Shown: positions 1 to 10,142, numbered from the stretch's first letter. The stretch: 34,961 nucleotides of DNA from Butyriboletus loyo (GCA_038093515.1 JBBPSI010000244.1:1-34961), one strand, 5' to 3'. Translations and numbers: made by a program. The notes: a model not told the origin generated them from the letters alone.

Positions 1-1
1 T

Positions 2-1479
2 TGTTCCCCTTATTGTAAAGTTATCGTGGATTCTATTTCTTCATCAAACCTTACTTCTTGTTGTACTATAGAGCCCGGAGTTGCTGAAAAAGTACCCGTG
101 GCATTTCACGACTACTTAGACGTTTTCTCCGAGGACGAGGCAGCAAGAATGCCCGAGCGGAAGCCATGGGATCACGCAATAGATCTCAAACCCGATTTTG
201 TACCAAAAAAGGGTCGTGTTATCCCCATGTCCGACGAAGAACAAGACCAAATCCGGAGTTTTGTGGAAAAAGAATTAAAGAAGGGTTACATAAGACCGTC
301 GAAGTCACCACAGACGGCCCCCGTGTTCTTTATTCCCAAGAAAACAGGAGAAAAGCGATTGGTCATGGACTATCGATATTTAAACGATGGAACTATTAAA
401 AATGGTTACCTGTTACCCCTTATCCCACTGTTGATCGATAGGCTTAAAGGCGCTGATATCTTTACTGCAGTAGATCTCCGATGGGGATTTAATAACATCC
501 GTATTAAAGAAGGAGATGAGTGGAAAGCCGCATTTGTAATGCCAATCGGAGCTTACAAACCCACCATTATGTACTTTGGGCTTACCAACTCCCCGCCTAC
601 CTTCCAAAATATGATGAACGATATTTTCAACGACATGTATGCTTGTGTCATTATTTATATCGACGACGTTATGATATTCACAAAAGGGAAAACGAGGGCA
701 GAGCATGAGGAAAAAGTAAAAGAAGTACTCCAACGCCTTCGGGAAAATGATCTATATGTAAAACCAGAAAAATGTGTATTCTCTGCAGACAAAGTGGACT
801 TTTTAGGTATGACTGTTTCCAGGAACGGTGTTGAAATGCAGACGAAGAAGACAGATGCCATCTGAGACTGGCCAACGCCCTCGCGTCTGAAACAGGTTCA
901 AGCATTCCTGGGACTATGTAATTATTATCGAAGATTCATCGAGGGCTTTTCGGAGATTGCCCGACCCCTTAATAATTTAATGAAAAAGGATACTCCTTTC
1001 AAATGGGGTAACGATGAACAAAAGGCGTTTGACACGCTGAAAAAGAAGTTTCACACAGCGCCCCTATTAGCCTATCCAGATCGAAACAAGGAGATGTGGG
1101 TAGAAACAGACGCTTCAGATATAGCAGTGGGCGCCGTCCTTTCTGTAAAAGGAATGGATGACCTTTGGCAACCCTGTGCATTTCTTTTCCATTCTTTCGA
1201 TTCTGCAGAACGGAACTACCCTATTTACGATAAAGAACTGCTGGCAGTAATACACGCCTTAGAAGAATGGCGACACTATTTAATCGGCAGAGAGGGGTTT
1301 GAGATCTGGACAGATCACAAGAACCTCGAGTACTGGAAGAAGCCGCAAACACTTTCGGGGAGACAAGCACGATGGCATGCGCTTCTTCAAGAATTCAATT
1401 ATTTATTCGTTTACAAACCAGGCTCAACCAATGGCAGAGCAGATGCGCTATCGCGTCGAGCAGACCACGGTGAAGTGAG
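2..1479 (+). pseudogene. Element G pol, part 1: reverse transcriptase and RNase H (Ty3/gypsy)
   Basis: This frame makes the RT and RNase H parts of an LTR-retrotransposon polyprotein, which copy element RNA into DNA in the cytoplasmic particle. It is open from base 2, so the 5' part of pol lies outside the window. RT hallmarks are the PWDHAIDL region, the conserved DYRYLN block, DLRWGFNNI, and the catalytic YIDD box near base 655. After one in-frame TGA at 863-865 the same frame continues through QAFLGLCNYYRRFI into RNase H (ETDASDIAVGAVL, then TDHKNLEYW) and ends in ADALSRRADHGE. The TGA lies in a TCTGAGA context where the family normally has Arg, so it fits CGA to TGA decay. The downstream integrase is separated by a foreign 361-bp segment. 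The assignment to Ty3/gypsy is firm; the family name is unknown. Confidence 0.93.
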
Positions 1480-1840
1480 TGATGCATGCAGTTTAGCTCG
1501 AGACCTACCAAGGCAGGCATTGTGATCGTAGTAGATCGCTGGAAAACGATTGCCCCGGGGACGTGAATGAGCATGAGGTCACAAAATGACGCTGAAAACC
1601 GATATGCGCGAGAGCCAGTGAATGCCAGACTGCTGGGCCTTGAATGTTTGAACCTCCGCCTTGACCCTAGCACCATGTACCCAACCTGACAACACGAAAC
1701 GATTGGCCAGCACACACACTGACGTCAGAACCTAAAAGCTGTGATCCTGGCTGAGAAAACCCAAATGGACAGACGGATAACGGCCGAGCGACGTACTCAG
1801 GGGTTAATACCTACACTGATTTCTGTCAAAGAAAACCTTC
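1480..1840. mobile_element. Unidentified 361-bp insertion in element G pol
   Basis: The RNase H reading frame stops matching the family at about 1474 and resumes at about 1845 with integrase N-terminal linker sequence. The intervening DNA has no ORF of interest. It is bounded on both sides by GTGAG (1475-1479 and 1841-1845), which looks like a 5-bp target-site duplication. The segment begins TGATGCATG and ends AACCTTC, so it is not a standard TG...CA LTR. It could be a short non-autonomous element or a filler segment. The boundaries are inferred from loss of homology plus the flanking 5-mers. Confidence 0.4.
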
Positions 1841-1844
1841 GTGA

Positions 1845-3419
1845 GAGAATGAGCACCATAATACCAATATTACGGTACTTCCACCGAACCTTTTTCTTAA
1901 TAAAGTTTCTCTTTCTTCTTCCTTTTATGATACCTTACAAAAAGAATCCGAAAAACAAAAACAAAAAGAAATACCTGGATTTTATTACGATACAGAACAA
2001 TCCGTATTTATTAACGAAAAGAAAAAAGTCTTTGTGCCTGAGGCACTTAGGATACAGTTACTTAATATCTGCCATGATTCGCCTATAGCTGGACATTCGG
2101 GTCAGGCCCGAACAGCTCACCTTCTTACACGGCATTTCACATGGCCAGGTGTTACAAAGGACATTAAACGTTATGTAGACAGCTGTCAAGCGTGCGCCCT
2201 CACGAAGGGTAAGCAAAAAGCACCGGCAGGAAAACTGTTACCACTTCCCACAGCTAGTCATCCGTGGGAAGACATTTCTGTTGATTTTGTTACCGGACTT
2301 CCTTCTTCGAATGGCTTCGATGCCATCTGTACGATAGTGGATCGCTTCTCCAAAGAAGTCGTTTACGTCCCTTGTAAAACGACTACCTCTTCTAAGGAGT
2401 TAGCAGTTATTTTTAGAGACAATGTTTGGTGCGTTCACGGACTCCCTTGTACTATAGTTTCAGATCGTGGACCCCAGTTTGTATCGGACTTTACCACGGA
2501 GCTCTGCAAGCTTCTTGGCATTTCCCAGAAGATCTCTACGGCATACCATCCGCAATCCGATGGACAAACCGAACGGATAAATAGGGAGATGGAACAATAT
2601 TTACGTACCTACGTGGCTAAAAAACAAGAAGCTTGGGCCGATTGGATCAAGATCGCCCAGTTCAACCATAATAATTCCCTCACCACCGCCACGGGTACAA
2701 TTCCATTCTCTATCACACGTAATTATTATCCTAGAGTCGGGTTCGAAAAGTCTTCCAACACGCTAGCCGGAGATTTCGCACGCAGTGCCGGGAAAGCACA
2801 TGCCGAGGTTAAAGAAGCATTGGAAGAAGCTCGCAAGCGCATGGTATCGCAGGCCGATAATAGACGATCGGATGCGCCCGATTACAAAGTGGGAGATAGT
2901 GTGTGGCTTAGTACGGAGAACCTTAAACTGCCGTACACTGCACGAAAACTCACACAGCGTTGGATTGGTCCTTATCGGATCAAGGCACTCAAACCAAACG
3001 CTGTCGAACTTCAGCTGCCGAGCAGCATGCGGATTCATCCTGTAGTCAACATTTCTCGAGTCAAACCCTACCGAGAAACCCTTCCAGGACAGCCTGTCCT
3101 ACGTCCAGACCCAGTCAATGTCACGGATGAAGGATACTCGGAATTCGAGGTTGATTACATAGTCGCATCACGGATGAAGCGCAGGAAGTTGGAGTATTTA
3201 GTGCACTGGAGGGGCTATGACGAAACGGACCGCACGTGGGAACCAGTATCCAATCTGGGAAATTCGCAGGACGTAATCGCGGATTATCACCATGCCCACC
3301 CTTCCGCCCCTCGACCCCTTCGTGGCCTATCACTTTTTGAATTTTCTTCTCTGTTTAAAGAGTACGGTCCTGAACACGGAACTCCCTATCAAGGAACTCG
3401 CTTGGAATACGAGTCCTAG
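1845..3419 (+). pseudogene. Element G pol, part 2: integrase with chromodomain
   Basis: This is the C-terminal part of the element G polyprotein and would insert element cDNA into chromatin. The frame is open from 1845 to the TAG at 3417-3419. The integrase zinc-binding HHCC region (HDSPIAGHSGQ, then CQACALTKG) is followed by the catalytic core: Asp in SVDFVTGLP, Asp in VSDRGPQF and Glu in GQTERINRE. A GPY/F-type module (RWIGPYRIKAL) follows, and then a chromodomain near 3145-3260 with the aromatic cage pattern (VDYIVASR, YLVHWRGY, TWEP). A chromodomain marks the chromovirus branch and is known to guide insertion to particular chromatin. This half is intact; it is called a pseudogene because the polyprotein is broken upstream. 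Confidence 0.93.
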
Positions 3420-3430
3420 GGGGGGGGAGG
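3420..3430 (+). promoter_or_regulatory. Polypurine tract of element G
   Basis: A run of G ending GGAGG sits between the pol stop codon and the first TG of the LTR, the expected place for the plus-strand primer. Confidence 0.8.
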
Positions 3431-3678
3431 TGTTATAATTGTATCTCTTATAACTATCTTTTGCGTTTGGACTTCGTCATATTTCTCTTTCAAAGGTCAC
3501 GTGACTTAGCGCACGTGATCGTGGGATTATACATGTGACCACAGGCTGACTAAGCATATGACGTCATGGTCCAGACTGGCCCAGACTCTATGACGTCACG
3601 CCTCATGTATTTAATCTCCGTTTGCTTCTCTTCTTTTTGATCACCGTCGACTTCTATTTCTCATCATCGTCAACCCGT
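3431..3678 (+). repeat. Element G 3' LTR, truncated
   Basis: The LTR begins TGTTATAATTG right after the polypurine tract and is cut at 3678 by the B1 LTR. It is clearly related to the family D LTRs elsewhere in the window: shared blocks include the CACGTGA pair, the GCATATGACGTCATGG block and CATGTATTTAATCTCCGTTT. It carries two perfect TGACGTCA sites (3559-3566 and 3591-3598) and two CACGTGA sites (near 3497 and 3513). Its 3' half is not found downstream. Confidence 0.88.
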
Positions 3679-4495
3679 TGTTACAGTTTTACCCCTAAGC
3701 GTACCCCGCCACTCGTTTTCCCACGCTCACGCGTCCCCGCCGCCCCCGCCGTCTTGCGATGCCGCCCATCGCCCGCTCCTTAGTCGCCTAGTGGACGTTA
3801 TCCACTTCCCCGGTCGTTCCGCAAGTCTCAGTGTCGCTACACTGAGATAGCCCCTGTCTTGTCGCCCCGTCGGGCCGGACCCACAGCTGAGCTGTCGCGT
3901 CCCTCTTTTCTTTATCCAATGACATTTGTTACATCACGTGACTAGCACGTGACTAGATTACGACGCGTCAGTACCTTCGCGTCGAGACCCGTATCCAAGG
4001 GCTCTGCTGTTCGCGTCCCCTTTGCCCTGTGGGCCGCACCTCATGGACATCGTCACTTCGCCTTCAGCTCTTCCTATTCGCTGACGATGTCGCCATCTTA
4101 CTCGGAGCTTCGCTCCCTCGTTACCGGCACTTTGCCGCTCCCCCATTCGCCGTTATGACTCGCGTCGACTCATAACCCTTTACCCTCGCTGCCACGCACA
4201 GCTCGGTCTGTGCACCATATGTATTAGTATATATACTCGTACTTAGAATAGTACGAGTTCTCTAGCTAATTCTACGCATCTACCAAGTGCCTAGCAATCT
4301 AGCTTATACCCCATCTGCCGATAGAGCCGATAAGCTTCAGCTCGATCTCGTCTGGTCGCCACCATACGACATCTCGCCGACACTTGCTCTGCAGAAGCCC
4401 GATAGCGTCGTCTACGCGAGTCGGCCATCTTCCCGATTAGGCTCGAGCCCCTATTCAAGTGCTCGCTGCTAGTTGTTTCGCACTCCAGCGTAACA
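3679..4495 (+). repeat. Family B LTR: 5' LTR of copy B1
   Basis: This 817-bp LTR starts TGTTACAG and ends GCGTAACA. Near-identical copies occur at 7350-8168 (-), 14846-15661 (-), 18605-19862 (+, interrupted), 21945-22762 and 27984-28801. It holds a promoter block described separately. It is inserted in the element G LTR; the flanking 5-mer upstream is CCCGT, but the matching 3' flank is lost because B1 is truncated. Confidence 0.95.
4196..4273 (+). promoter_or_regulatory. Family B core promoter and transcript 5' end region
   Basis: A dyad GCACAG-N6-CTGTGC (4196-4213) lies about 15 bp before a TATATATA box (about 4228). Some 30 bp downstream is AGCTAATTCT (4264-4273), which is complementary to the primer-binding site after the LTR and so probably lies at the start of the R region. 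The promoter role is inferred from this layout. Confidence 0.6.
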
Positions 4496-4497
4496 AA

Positions 4498-4507
4498 AGA
4501 ATTAGCT
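4498..4507 (+). promoter_or_regulatory. Self-priming primer-binding site of B1
   Basis: AGAATTAGCT begins 2 nt after the LTR and is the exact reverse complement of AGCTAATTCT at 4264-4273, about 30 bp after the TATA box. This is the arrangement known from Tf1/sushi elements, where the RNA 5' end folds back as primer. No tRNA 3'-end complement starting TGG is seen here. Confidence 0.7.
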
Positions 4508-4591
4508 CTCTTCCTGCTTCTGTTCTCCAACAGTAAAGCCGCCCCCAGCCCGCCGCCATCTCCAACTTTGCGAAGTCGCCCCGAGATCGCC

Positions 4592-6193
4592 ATGTCCTTC
4601 ACCAACCGATACGCCCTTCTCGCTGAGAAGACCGAGGAGTTTGGACAACGTGTCCAGTGGACCTGCCAACGTCCCAACTGCAACAATCCCTTCCATGTCC
4701 ACGAAATGGAAGGCGTCGTCATCAACAACGTCACCTTAGCCCCCGCCGCCCCTACCTCTACCTGCTTGCGAGCAGATTGCCGAAACCCCTTCCACCGTCA
4801 TCCTGCCGCGGCAGAAGAACCCTTCACTCCCACCATCACCCGCCAATCCCCGCTTCAGAAAGCAAAAGCCATCGGAAGAGCCATGCGTGCCTCTTCCTCC
4901 GTCGCGCACTTACGCGCAGTCTCCCTCCCCGCCGCCCGACAGACCCCACTTCAGAAAGCCCTCTCCTTGGGAGCAGCCCGCCGAACTGGCTCCCCTATTG
5001 AAAAGGCAAGAGCCATAGGGAGAGCCATGCGTGCCTCTTCCTCCCCCGCGCAGATACGCGCCACCACCACCGCCACAAGGAAACCCTCCCCCCTCGACAA
5101 GGCACGGGAGATCGGGAAAGCCAGACGCGCTTCGTCCCCACCAGTACAGGTTCGCGTAACCTCCACCCCACAGAAAAATCTTCCACCACCTCTTGCGAGA
5201 GCCTGGAACATTGGGAACGCCAGACGCGCCTCTTCCCCGACACCGCCGCCGTCACAAGTCCGAGCCGCCTCCACGTCGGAGCCCTCGGTTAAGGAACTCC
5301 TCCAGACCCTGGAGTCGAGAGGTATCAGCAAGGATACAATTCGCCAACGCCTCGAGAAGGCCTTTGGCAAGAAGAAAGAGGAACCCGCTGCCAAGACGCT
5401 GGCAGAACGTATCGCCCCACGTCCTCTCATCGACAGAGTCTCACCCCGATCGCCGATATCTGGGTCGAGCACAGGTAAACCCGAGCCAGTAGTGGACTCC
5501 GAGGGGTTTACACTAGTACAACGGAGCAAGCCGTTCGTACACCGACGCCCTCTCGTGAGGAAACCCGCGCTCGCACCAAGGAAGCCTGCGCCGACGCCAG
5601 TACCCGCACAAGCACCAAAAGAGACTACTGCCGAACCCAAGGAGGAGATGACCCCTGGGGCAGTATTAAAAGAAGCAACAATGACAACTGACGAGTTGAT
5701 CGCCCTCTGGAGAAAGAAGTCCGGAGGCCAAGATGAAAAGAAGCCGGCTGCCGAAATTAAGCCGACATTAAGAAGGTCGAAACGAGCGACCTCTCCAGCA
5801 GACCTAAGGAAAGCCTACCAAGCTGCCGCGGTAGCACAAGAAATCCTCGGAAAAAGGATCCGAGAAGAAGAAGACGCGCAAGAGCGCAAGAAAAGACATC
5901 GGGAGGTCAGCAGCAGCAACGAAACCTCCGAGGAGACGTCATATGCCACGCCCCTGGAGACCCCAGGACCCATGCACGTGGACGTGCCCAATCTTATCGC
6001 CACCGAGGAAGACGATGAAGATTTGCCCCCGATTCCTCCCATCAGGGCAGCAACCCCTGAAGACAATTTCTATGACGCCCCCGGAACCACGGCTGTCAAA
6101 AGAGGAGCAGACAGCGACCTCTTAGAGGAGCGGATGAGCAAGATCCCTGCTATGGGAGACCACCCAAGTTTCCCCTCCCCTGAGGTTGAGCGG
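4592..6193 (+). pseudogene. B1 Gag-like region, truncated
   Basis: This is the N-terminal part of the family B polyprotein, about 534 codons without an internal stop. I choose ATG at 4592, because the homologous copy B2 starts at the same MSF position; an upstream in-frame ATG at 4568 is not conserved there. Two CX4CX4HXH motifs lie at residues 25-37 and 58-70, both reading CxRxxCxNPFHxH. Residues of about 86-230 consist of degenerate ~31-residue repeats built on PLxKAxxIGxAxRASS. A basic, proline-rich stretch and then an acidic segment (EEDDEDLPP) follow. I cannot find a canonical retrotransposon capsid domain or a C-terminal CCHC knuckle. The frame breaks at 6193, just before the protease domain that follows in B2, where a reverse LTR fragment begins. 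Confidence 0.8.
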
Positions 6194-6289
6194 TGTTACG
6201 CTGATAGCGCACAATAACTAGCAGCGAGCACTTGACTAGGGGCTCGAGCCTAATAAGGAAATGGCCGACTCGCGTAGACGACGCTATCG
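6194..6289 (-). repeat. Family B LTR fragment, reverse
   Basis: About 96 bp match the terminal end of the family B LTR in reverse (TGTTACGCTG at the start, the GCTCGAGCC block, GACGACGCTATCG at the end). The first 25 bases are diverged. It ends B1 and abuts an unrelated reading frame. Confidence 0.85.
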
Positions 6290-6406
6290 TTAGGGCTGCC
6301 ATGCCACCACCACCCAAACATACCTCACCACATGGCCCCGCTACGCCCCGCACCACTACTCTCCACAAGGCGCCTGCTGCAGGTGCACAAACTGCCCCCC
6401 CACCGC

Positions 6407-6915
6407 TGTTATAATCATAACATTTTATTTGTACACTTTCACTTCGGACTTGGTCGTTTTCACTTTCAAAGGTCATGTGACATAGTGCACGTGATCATGG
6501 GAACTTACATGTGATCTCTTGCTGACTAAGCATATGATGTCATGGTCTAGACCAGGCCTAGACTCTATGACATCACGACACATGTATTTAATCTCCGTTT
6601 ACTTCCCTTCTTTATGATCCCCGCACCTCATGTGGTTAATCACCGCTGCGCTTCTCTTCTTTAGTCTAGCCATGTATAGTAATTCCTCACGCGCACAGCA
6701 TGGTCTGTGCGCATCCCTGTACAATATAAAAGGGCTCGTGGTTAGACTAGGATTCCCTAGTTTTAACCACTTGTCTATTCGCTGGCAACAGTTGAGGATT
6801 AAGTTGAGACTCCAGTTCATCTCTGCCAGGTACTTGTGTATACCTGCAACTGTTGTGGACCTCCTGTGGCTGGGTACTACGTGCTAGCATTCGACTGCGT
6901 GTTGCCTTCGCAACA
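6407..6915 (+). repeat. Family D solo LTR
   Basis: This 509-bp LTR starts TGTTATAATC and ends CGCAACA, with perfect 5-bp target duplications ACCGC at 6402-6406 and 6916-6920. It is therefore a solo LTR left by recombination between two LTRs. Family D is related to the element G LTR. Confidence 0.95.
6691..6731 (+). promoter_or_regulatory. Family D core promoter
   Basis: A perfect 8-bp inverted repeat GCGCACAG-N6-CTGTGCGC (6691-6712) precedes TATAAAA at 6725-6731. The same dyad core precedes the TATA box in family B LTRs. Function is inferred from position. Confidence 0.55.
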
Positions 6916-7349
6916 ACCGCCCACATCTGAAATGGCTTCCCCACTGCCCCTGCCCATATATGCCCCCGAGCCCACCCCCAGTACGCCCTGCCAAGCTGCT
7001 GTGCATGGGGAGCTAACCGTCCCCATGGGGGTAACACCCCTGCAAGCCACATCAGCCACAGTGATGGGCTCCCCACCATGGGTTGCACCTCATGTCCGAC
7101 GAGCTTCCTTATACCTGCCCATCAAAATCCTTGGAGAAACCACAGGTGACGATGCGCTTCCAATGGAGGTCAATGGAAGCAACAAGGTGAGCTCTACAGA
7201 GGGTGAGGTGGAAATGGCAGAGATAGAGCTGGAGGTTGAGGTAGGAGTGGGGGCAGCAGGAAGTGGGGCAGTGAGCAGTAGATGCAGCAAGGAGGATGAG
7301 CAGAGGGGGAATGTAGATGAGGAGATGGGCGATGGTGCCAGGGAGGCAC

Positions 7350-8168
7350 TGTTACGCTGGAGTGCGAAACAACTAGCAGCGAGCACTTGAATAGGGGCTC
7401 GAGCCTAATCGGGAAGATGGCCGACTCGCGTAGACGACGCTATTGGGCTTCTGCAGAGCAAGTGTCGGCGAGATGTCATATGGTGGCGACCAGACGAGAT
7501 CGAGCTGAAGCTTATCGGCTCTATCAGCAGATGGGGTATAAGCTAGATTGCTAGGCACTTGGTAGATGCGTAGAATTAGCTAGGGAAGCCGTACTATGCT
7601 AAGTACGCTGGTATATATACTAATAGATATTGTGCACAGACCGAGCTGTGCGTGGCAGCAAGGGCAAAGGGTTATGAGTCGCGTCGAGTCATAACGGCGA
7701 AATGAGGAGCGGCAAAGTGCCGGTAACGAGGGAGCGAAGCTCCGAGTAAGGTGGCGACATCGTCAGCGAATGAGAAGAGCAGAAGACGAAGTGACGATGT
7801 CCACGAGGTGCGGCCCACAGGGCAAAGGGGACGCGAACGGCGGAGCCCTTGGATACGGGTCTCGACGCGAAGGTACTGACACGTCGTAATCTAGTCACGT
7901 GCTAGTCACGTGATGTAACAAATGTCATTGGTTAAAGAATAAGAGGACGCGACAGCTCAACTGAAGGTCCGGCCCGACGGGGCGACGAGACAGGGGCTAT
8001 CTCAGTGTAGCGTCACTGAGACTTGCAGAACGACTGGGGAAGTGGATAACGTCCACTAGGCAACTAGGGAGCGGGCGATGGGCGGCATCGCGAGATGGCA
8101 GGGGCGGCGGGGATGCGTGAGCGTGGGAAAACGAGTGGCGGGGTACGCTTAGGGGTAAAACTGTAACA
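7350..8168 (-). repeat. Family B solo LTR, reverse
   Basis: A complete 819-bp LTR in reverse orientation. The flanking 5-mers are GGCAC (7345-7349) and GGCGC (8169-8173), a target duplication differing at one CpG/CpA position. It splits the 180-codon reading frame. Confidence 0.94.
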
Positions 8169-8181
8169 GGCGCCACATTAG

Positions 8182-8401
8182 ATACATATATATATCTCCT
8201 ATCATTGTACAAATACCTTTCTCCCAAATGACAGTGCTGCCTACAGCAGCTATTTACTTAAATTAATGGACTTGGAGGTGGCCTCAAAATTGAAAAGCAA
8301 AAACTGCAGAGCAACATATATTTCACCCAGCTAAATAAAATCTATCTAGAGGCTATGAAATGCCATACATGTAGAGGACATCATCTTGGCATCTTAGTTG
8401 C
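8182..8401 (+). other. A+T-rich tail after the split gene
   Basis: No coding potential is seen. An AATAAA at about 8334 would suit a polyadenylation signal for the split gene upstream. Otherwise nothing is recognised. Confidence 0.3.
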
Positions 8402-8643
8402 TGTTACACTGGAGTGCGAAACAACTAGCAGCGAGCACTTGAATAGGGGCTCGAGCCTAATTGGGAAGGATGCCAACTTGTGTAGACGACACTATTGGGC
8501 TTCTGCTGAGCAAGTATCTTCAAGATGTTGAGTGGTGGCAACCAGTCAAGATCAAGTAGAGACTTATCAGCTCAATCAGCAGATGGGGTATAAGCTAGAT
8601 TGCTAGGCACTTGGTAGATGCGTAGAATTAGCTAGAGAGTTCG
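8402..8643 (-). repeat. Family B LTR fragment, reverse, cut by copia LTR
   Basis: The first ~242 bp of a reverse family B LTR are present, noticeably more diverged than other copies. It is interrupted at 8643 by the copia LTR, and the rest of the B LTR is not found beyond the copia fragment, so a deletion followed the insertion. Confidence 0.85.
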
Positions 8644-9092
8644 TTTCGGAATTGGTAAAGTCCGAGCAGGCGCACCGAGGGCAATGAAGGATGCAAGGGT
8701 AAACCTATCAGTGGAAAGACTCACTGATAATACGAGAGTGAGAGTATCGCAAACAGAGTATAAGGAGCAAGGCTCAACTTAGAGATATCGCAGTAGTGAT
8801 GATAGAACTGAAAGATCTAGAGAAAAGCGACAAGCCATAAGGGCTGTCTTATATACAGTACATGAGTGTTTGTACTTATGTTCTGTATAGTACCTTTATA
8901 AGGTATAGTATGAAATACATGACGATATGATAGAGATAAGAGATAAGACTAAACATATCGTCCAATAGCATAATAAGAGCTATTTGTAATGTGATAAGCG
9001 TGACTAGGTCTAGACAATGATGTCATATAGACCAGTCTAGAAACGTAGTGGCTGTAAGTGAAATACAGAAATAGAACACTACCGTTTCAACA
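8644..9092 (-). repeat. Ty1/copia 3' LTR, reverse
   Basis: This 449-bp LTR reads TGTTGAAACGG on the minus strand, directly after a purine tract (GCGAGGAGGAG, complement at 9093-9103) that follows the copia pol stop. Copies of equal length are at 17013-17461 (-) and 19014-19462 (+). The LTR ends TTCCGAAA rather than the usual CA. Confidence 0.9.
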
Positions 9093-9110
9093 CTCCTCCT
9101 CGCTTTAGCA

Positions 9111-9764
9111 TTACTTCTTTATAGAGACAAAAGGAGAAAGAGAGAGCATGGACCGAACTTCTTCAAACCTCTGCCATGTCAGATTCTTCGTAAAGATATC
9201 TGCTGCTTGTTGTTGAGTAGGAGTATAGAAGAGAGTAATCTCCTTATCCTCGACGCATTCCCGAATGTAATGAAACGGAATTGCAATGTGTTTGCTGCGT
9301 CCTTCAACGGCAGGATTAGAAGCCAGAAATATAGCTCCCTGATTATCAACTAGAAGGGGTAAAGGACCAAGTCTGTATCCCATCTCGAAGAACAAGGAGC
9401 GCACCCAAGAGAGCTGTTTAGCAGTCTCGGTCATGCCCATATATTCTGCTTCGGTTGAAGAGTGAGCAATCTTGCGTTGTCGTCTGGATAACCATGATAC
9501 TATGCCAGATGCTAGAAATATACAATAACCAGTCGTTGAACGACGGGTCTCAATATCGCCTGCCCAGTCAGTGTCGCTGTATGCAATAAAGCCAGAATTG
9601 GCTCTCGGACCAGACTGGCTGTGTCCGGAATACATTATGCAAAGGTCTGGAGTTCCAACCAGATAGCGGACTATATAGAGTGCTCTTTGCAAATGTTCTT
9701 CTGATGGATTGGAAGAGAACTGCGACATTTTGATGACAGCATGAGCGATATCGGGTCTAGATCC
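9111..9764 (-). pseudogene. Ty1/copia pol fragment: C-terminal RNase H
   Basis: The fragment encodes the last ~218 residues of a copia polyprotein, ending at TAA 9111-9113. Family landmarks are RPDIAHAV and the LGYLVGTP-like block at the start, YSDTDWAGD (RNase H catalytic Asp), SRRQRKIAHSSTEAEY (catalytic Glu), DNQGAIFLASNP, and the classic QQQAADIFTK near the end. Upstream homology stops abruptly at about 9764, so RT, integrase and Gag are missing. Together with the LTR at 8644-9092 this is the 3' end of one copia element. Confidence 0.95.
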
Positions 9765-10142
9765 GAAGGCAAATTGTCCTCCTCAAAGGACTCATAGGTT
9801 GCAGAATTGTCATCATCACTGCGGGTAGACATCATGAGCTCGGATGTGGTGGATGGGAGTTTTAGTGTTGTGTGCAAGTCCCTTGAATTCCTCCTCAATA
9901 CACTATCCATGAAGTGCCAACACTCATATTTCAGACTGTTGTCTCTGTGGTCCATTTAGGTAATTCAATACATATATCCTGCCTAGAACATCATTGCCAT
10001 CAGCTCCGATGATCTAGGCCCCTTTGCCGACTCTGAGACATCATGTCATGTCATGACATTCTGTCAGTACCTAGTACGGTGCTGTAGCTTCACAATAGTT
10101 CTTGTGTGCAACAGTAAATACTTCATCTTGAATACCAAAGAC
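9765..10142. other. Unassigned sequence before the KDZ gene
   Basis: A minus-strand open frame covers part of this stretch (about 9765-9955) but has no recognisable domain. A perfect palindrome ATGTCATGACAT lies near 10045. This may be the left flank or terminal region of the KDZ transposon; no convincing terminal inverted repeat with the right side (20686-21002) was found by eye. Confidence 0.3.

Larger units (their letters stand above)
6301..8181 (+). pseudogene. Unrecognised protein gene split by two solo LTRs
   Basis: Leaving out the D LTR (6407-6915) and the B LTR (7350-8168), each with one target duplication, gives one uninterrupted frame from ATG 6301 to TAG 8179-8181, about 180 codons. 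Segments are 6301-6406, 6921-7349 and 8174-8181. The N-terminal ~60 residues are rich in Pro, Thr and Ala; the middle has a hydrophobic patch (RRASLYLPIKIL); the C-terminal third is very acidic (EVEMAEIELEVEVG, DEQRGNVDEEMGDG). I recognise no domain. It may be the tail of a host gene or of an older transposon gene, since its 5' side abuts an LTR fragment and upstream exons could be lost. The exact frame continuity across two insertions argues that it was once coding. Confidence 0.5.

Noticed and set aside
9671..9955. A minus-strand ORF upstream of the copia RNase H as an extra copia domain
   Set aside because: It is in another frame from the copia pol, and homology ends abruptly near 9764. 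No copia or other domain could be recognised in it.
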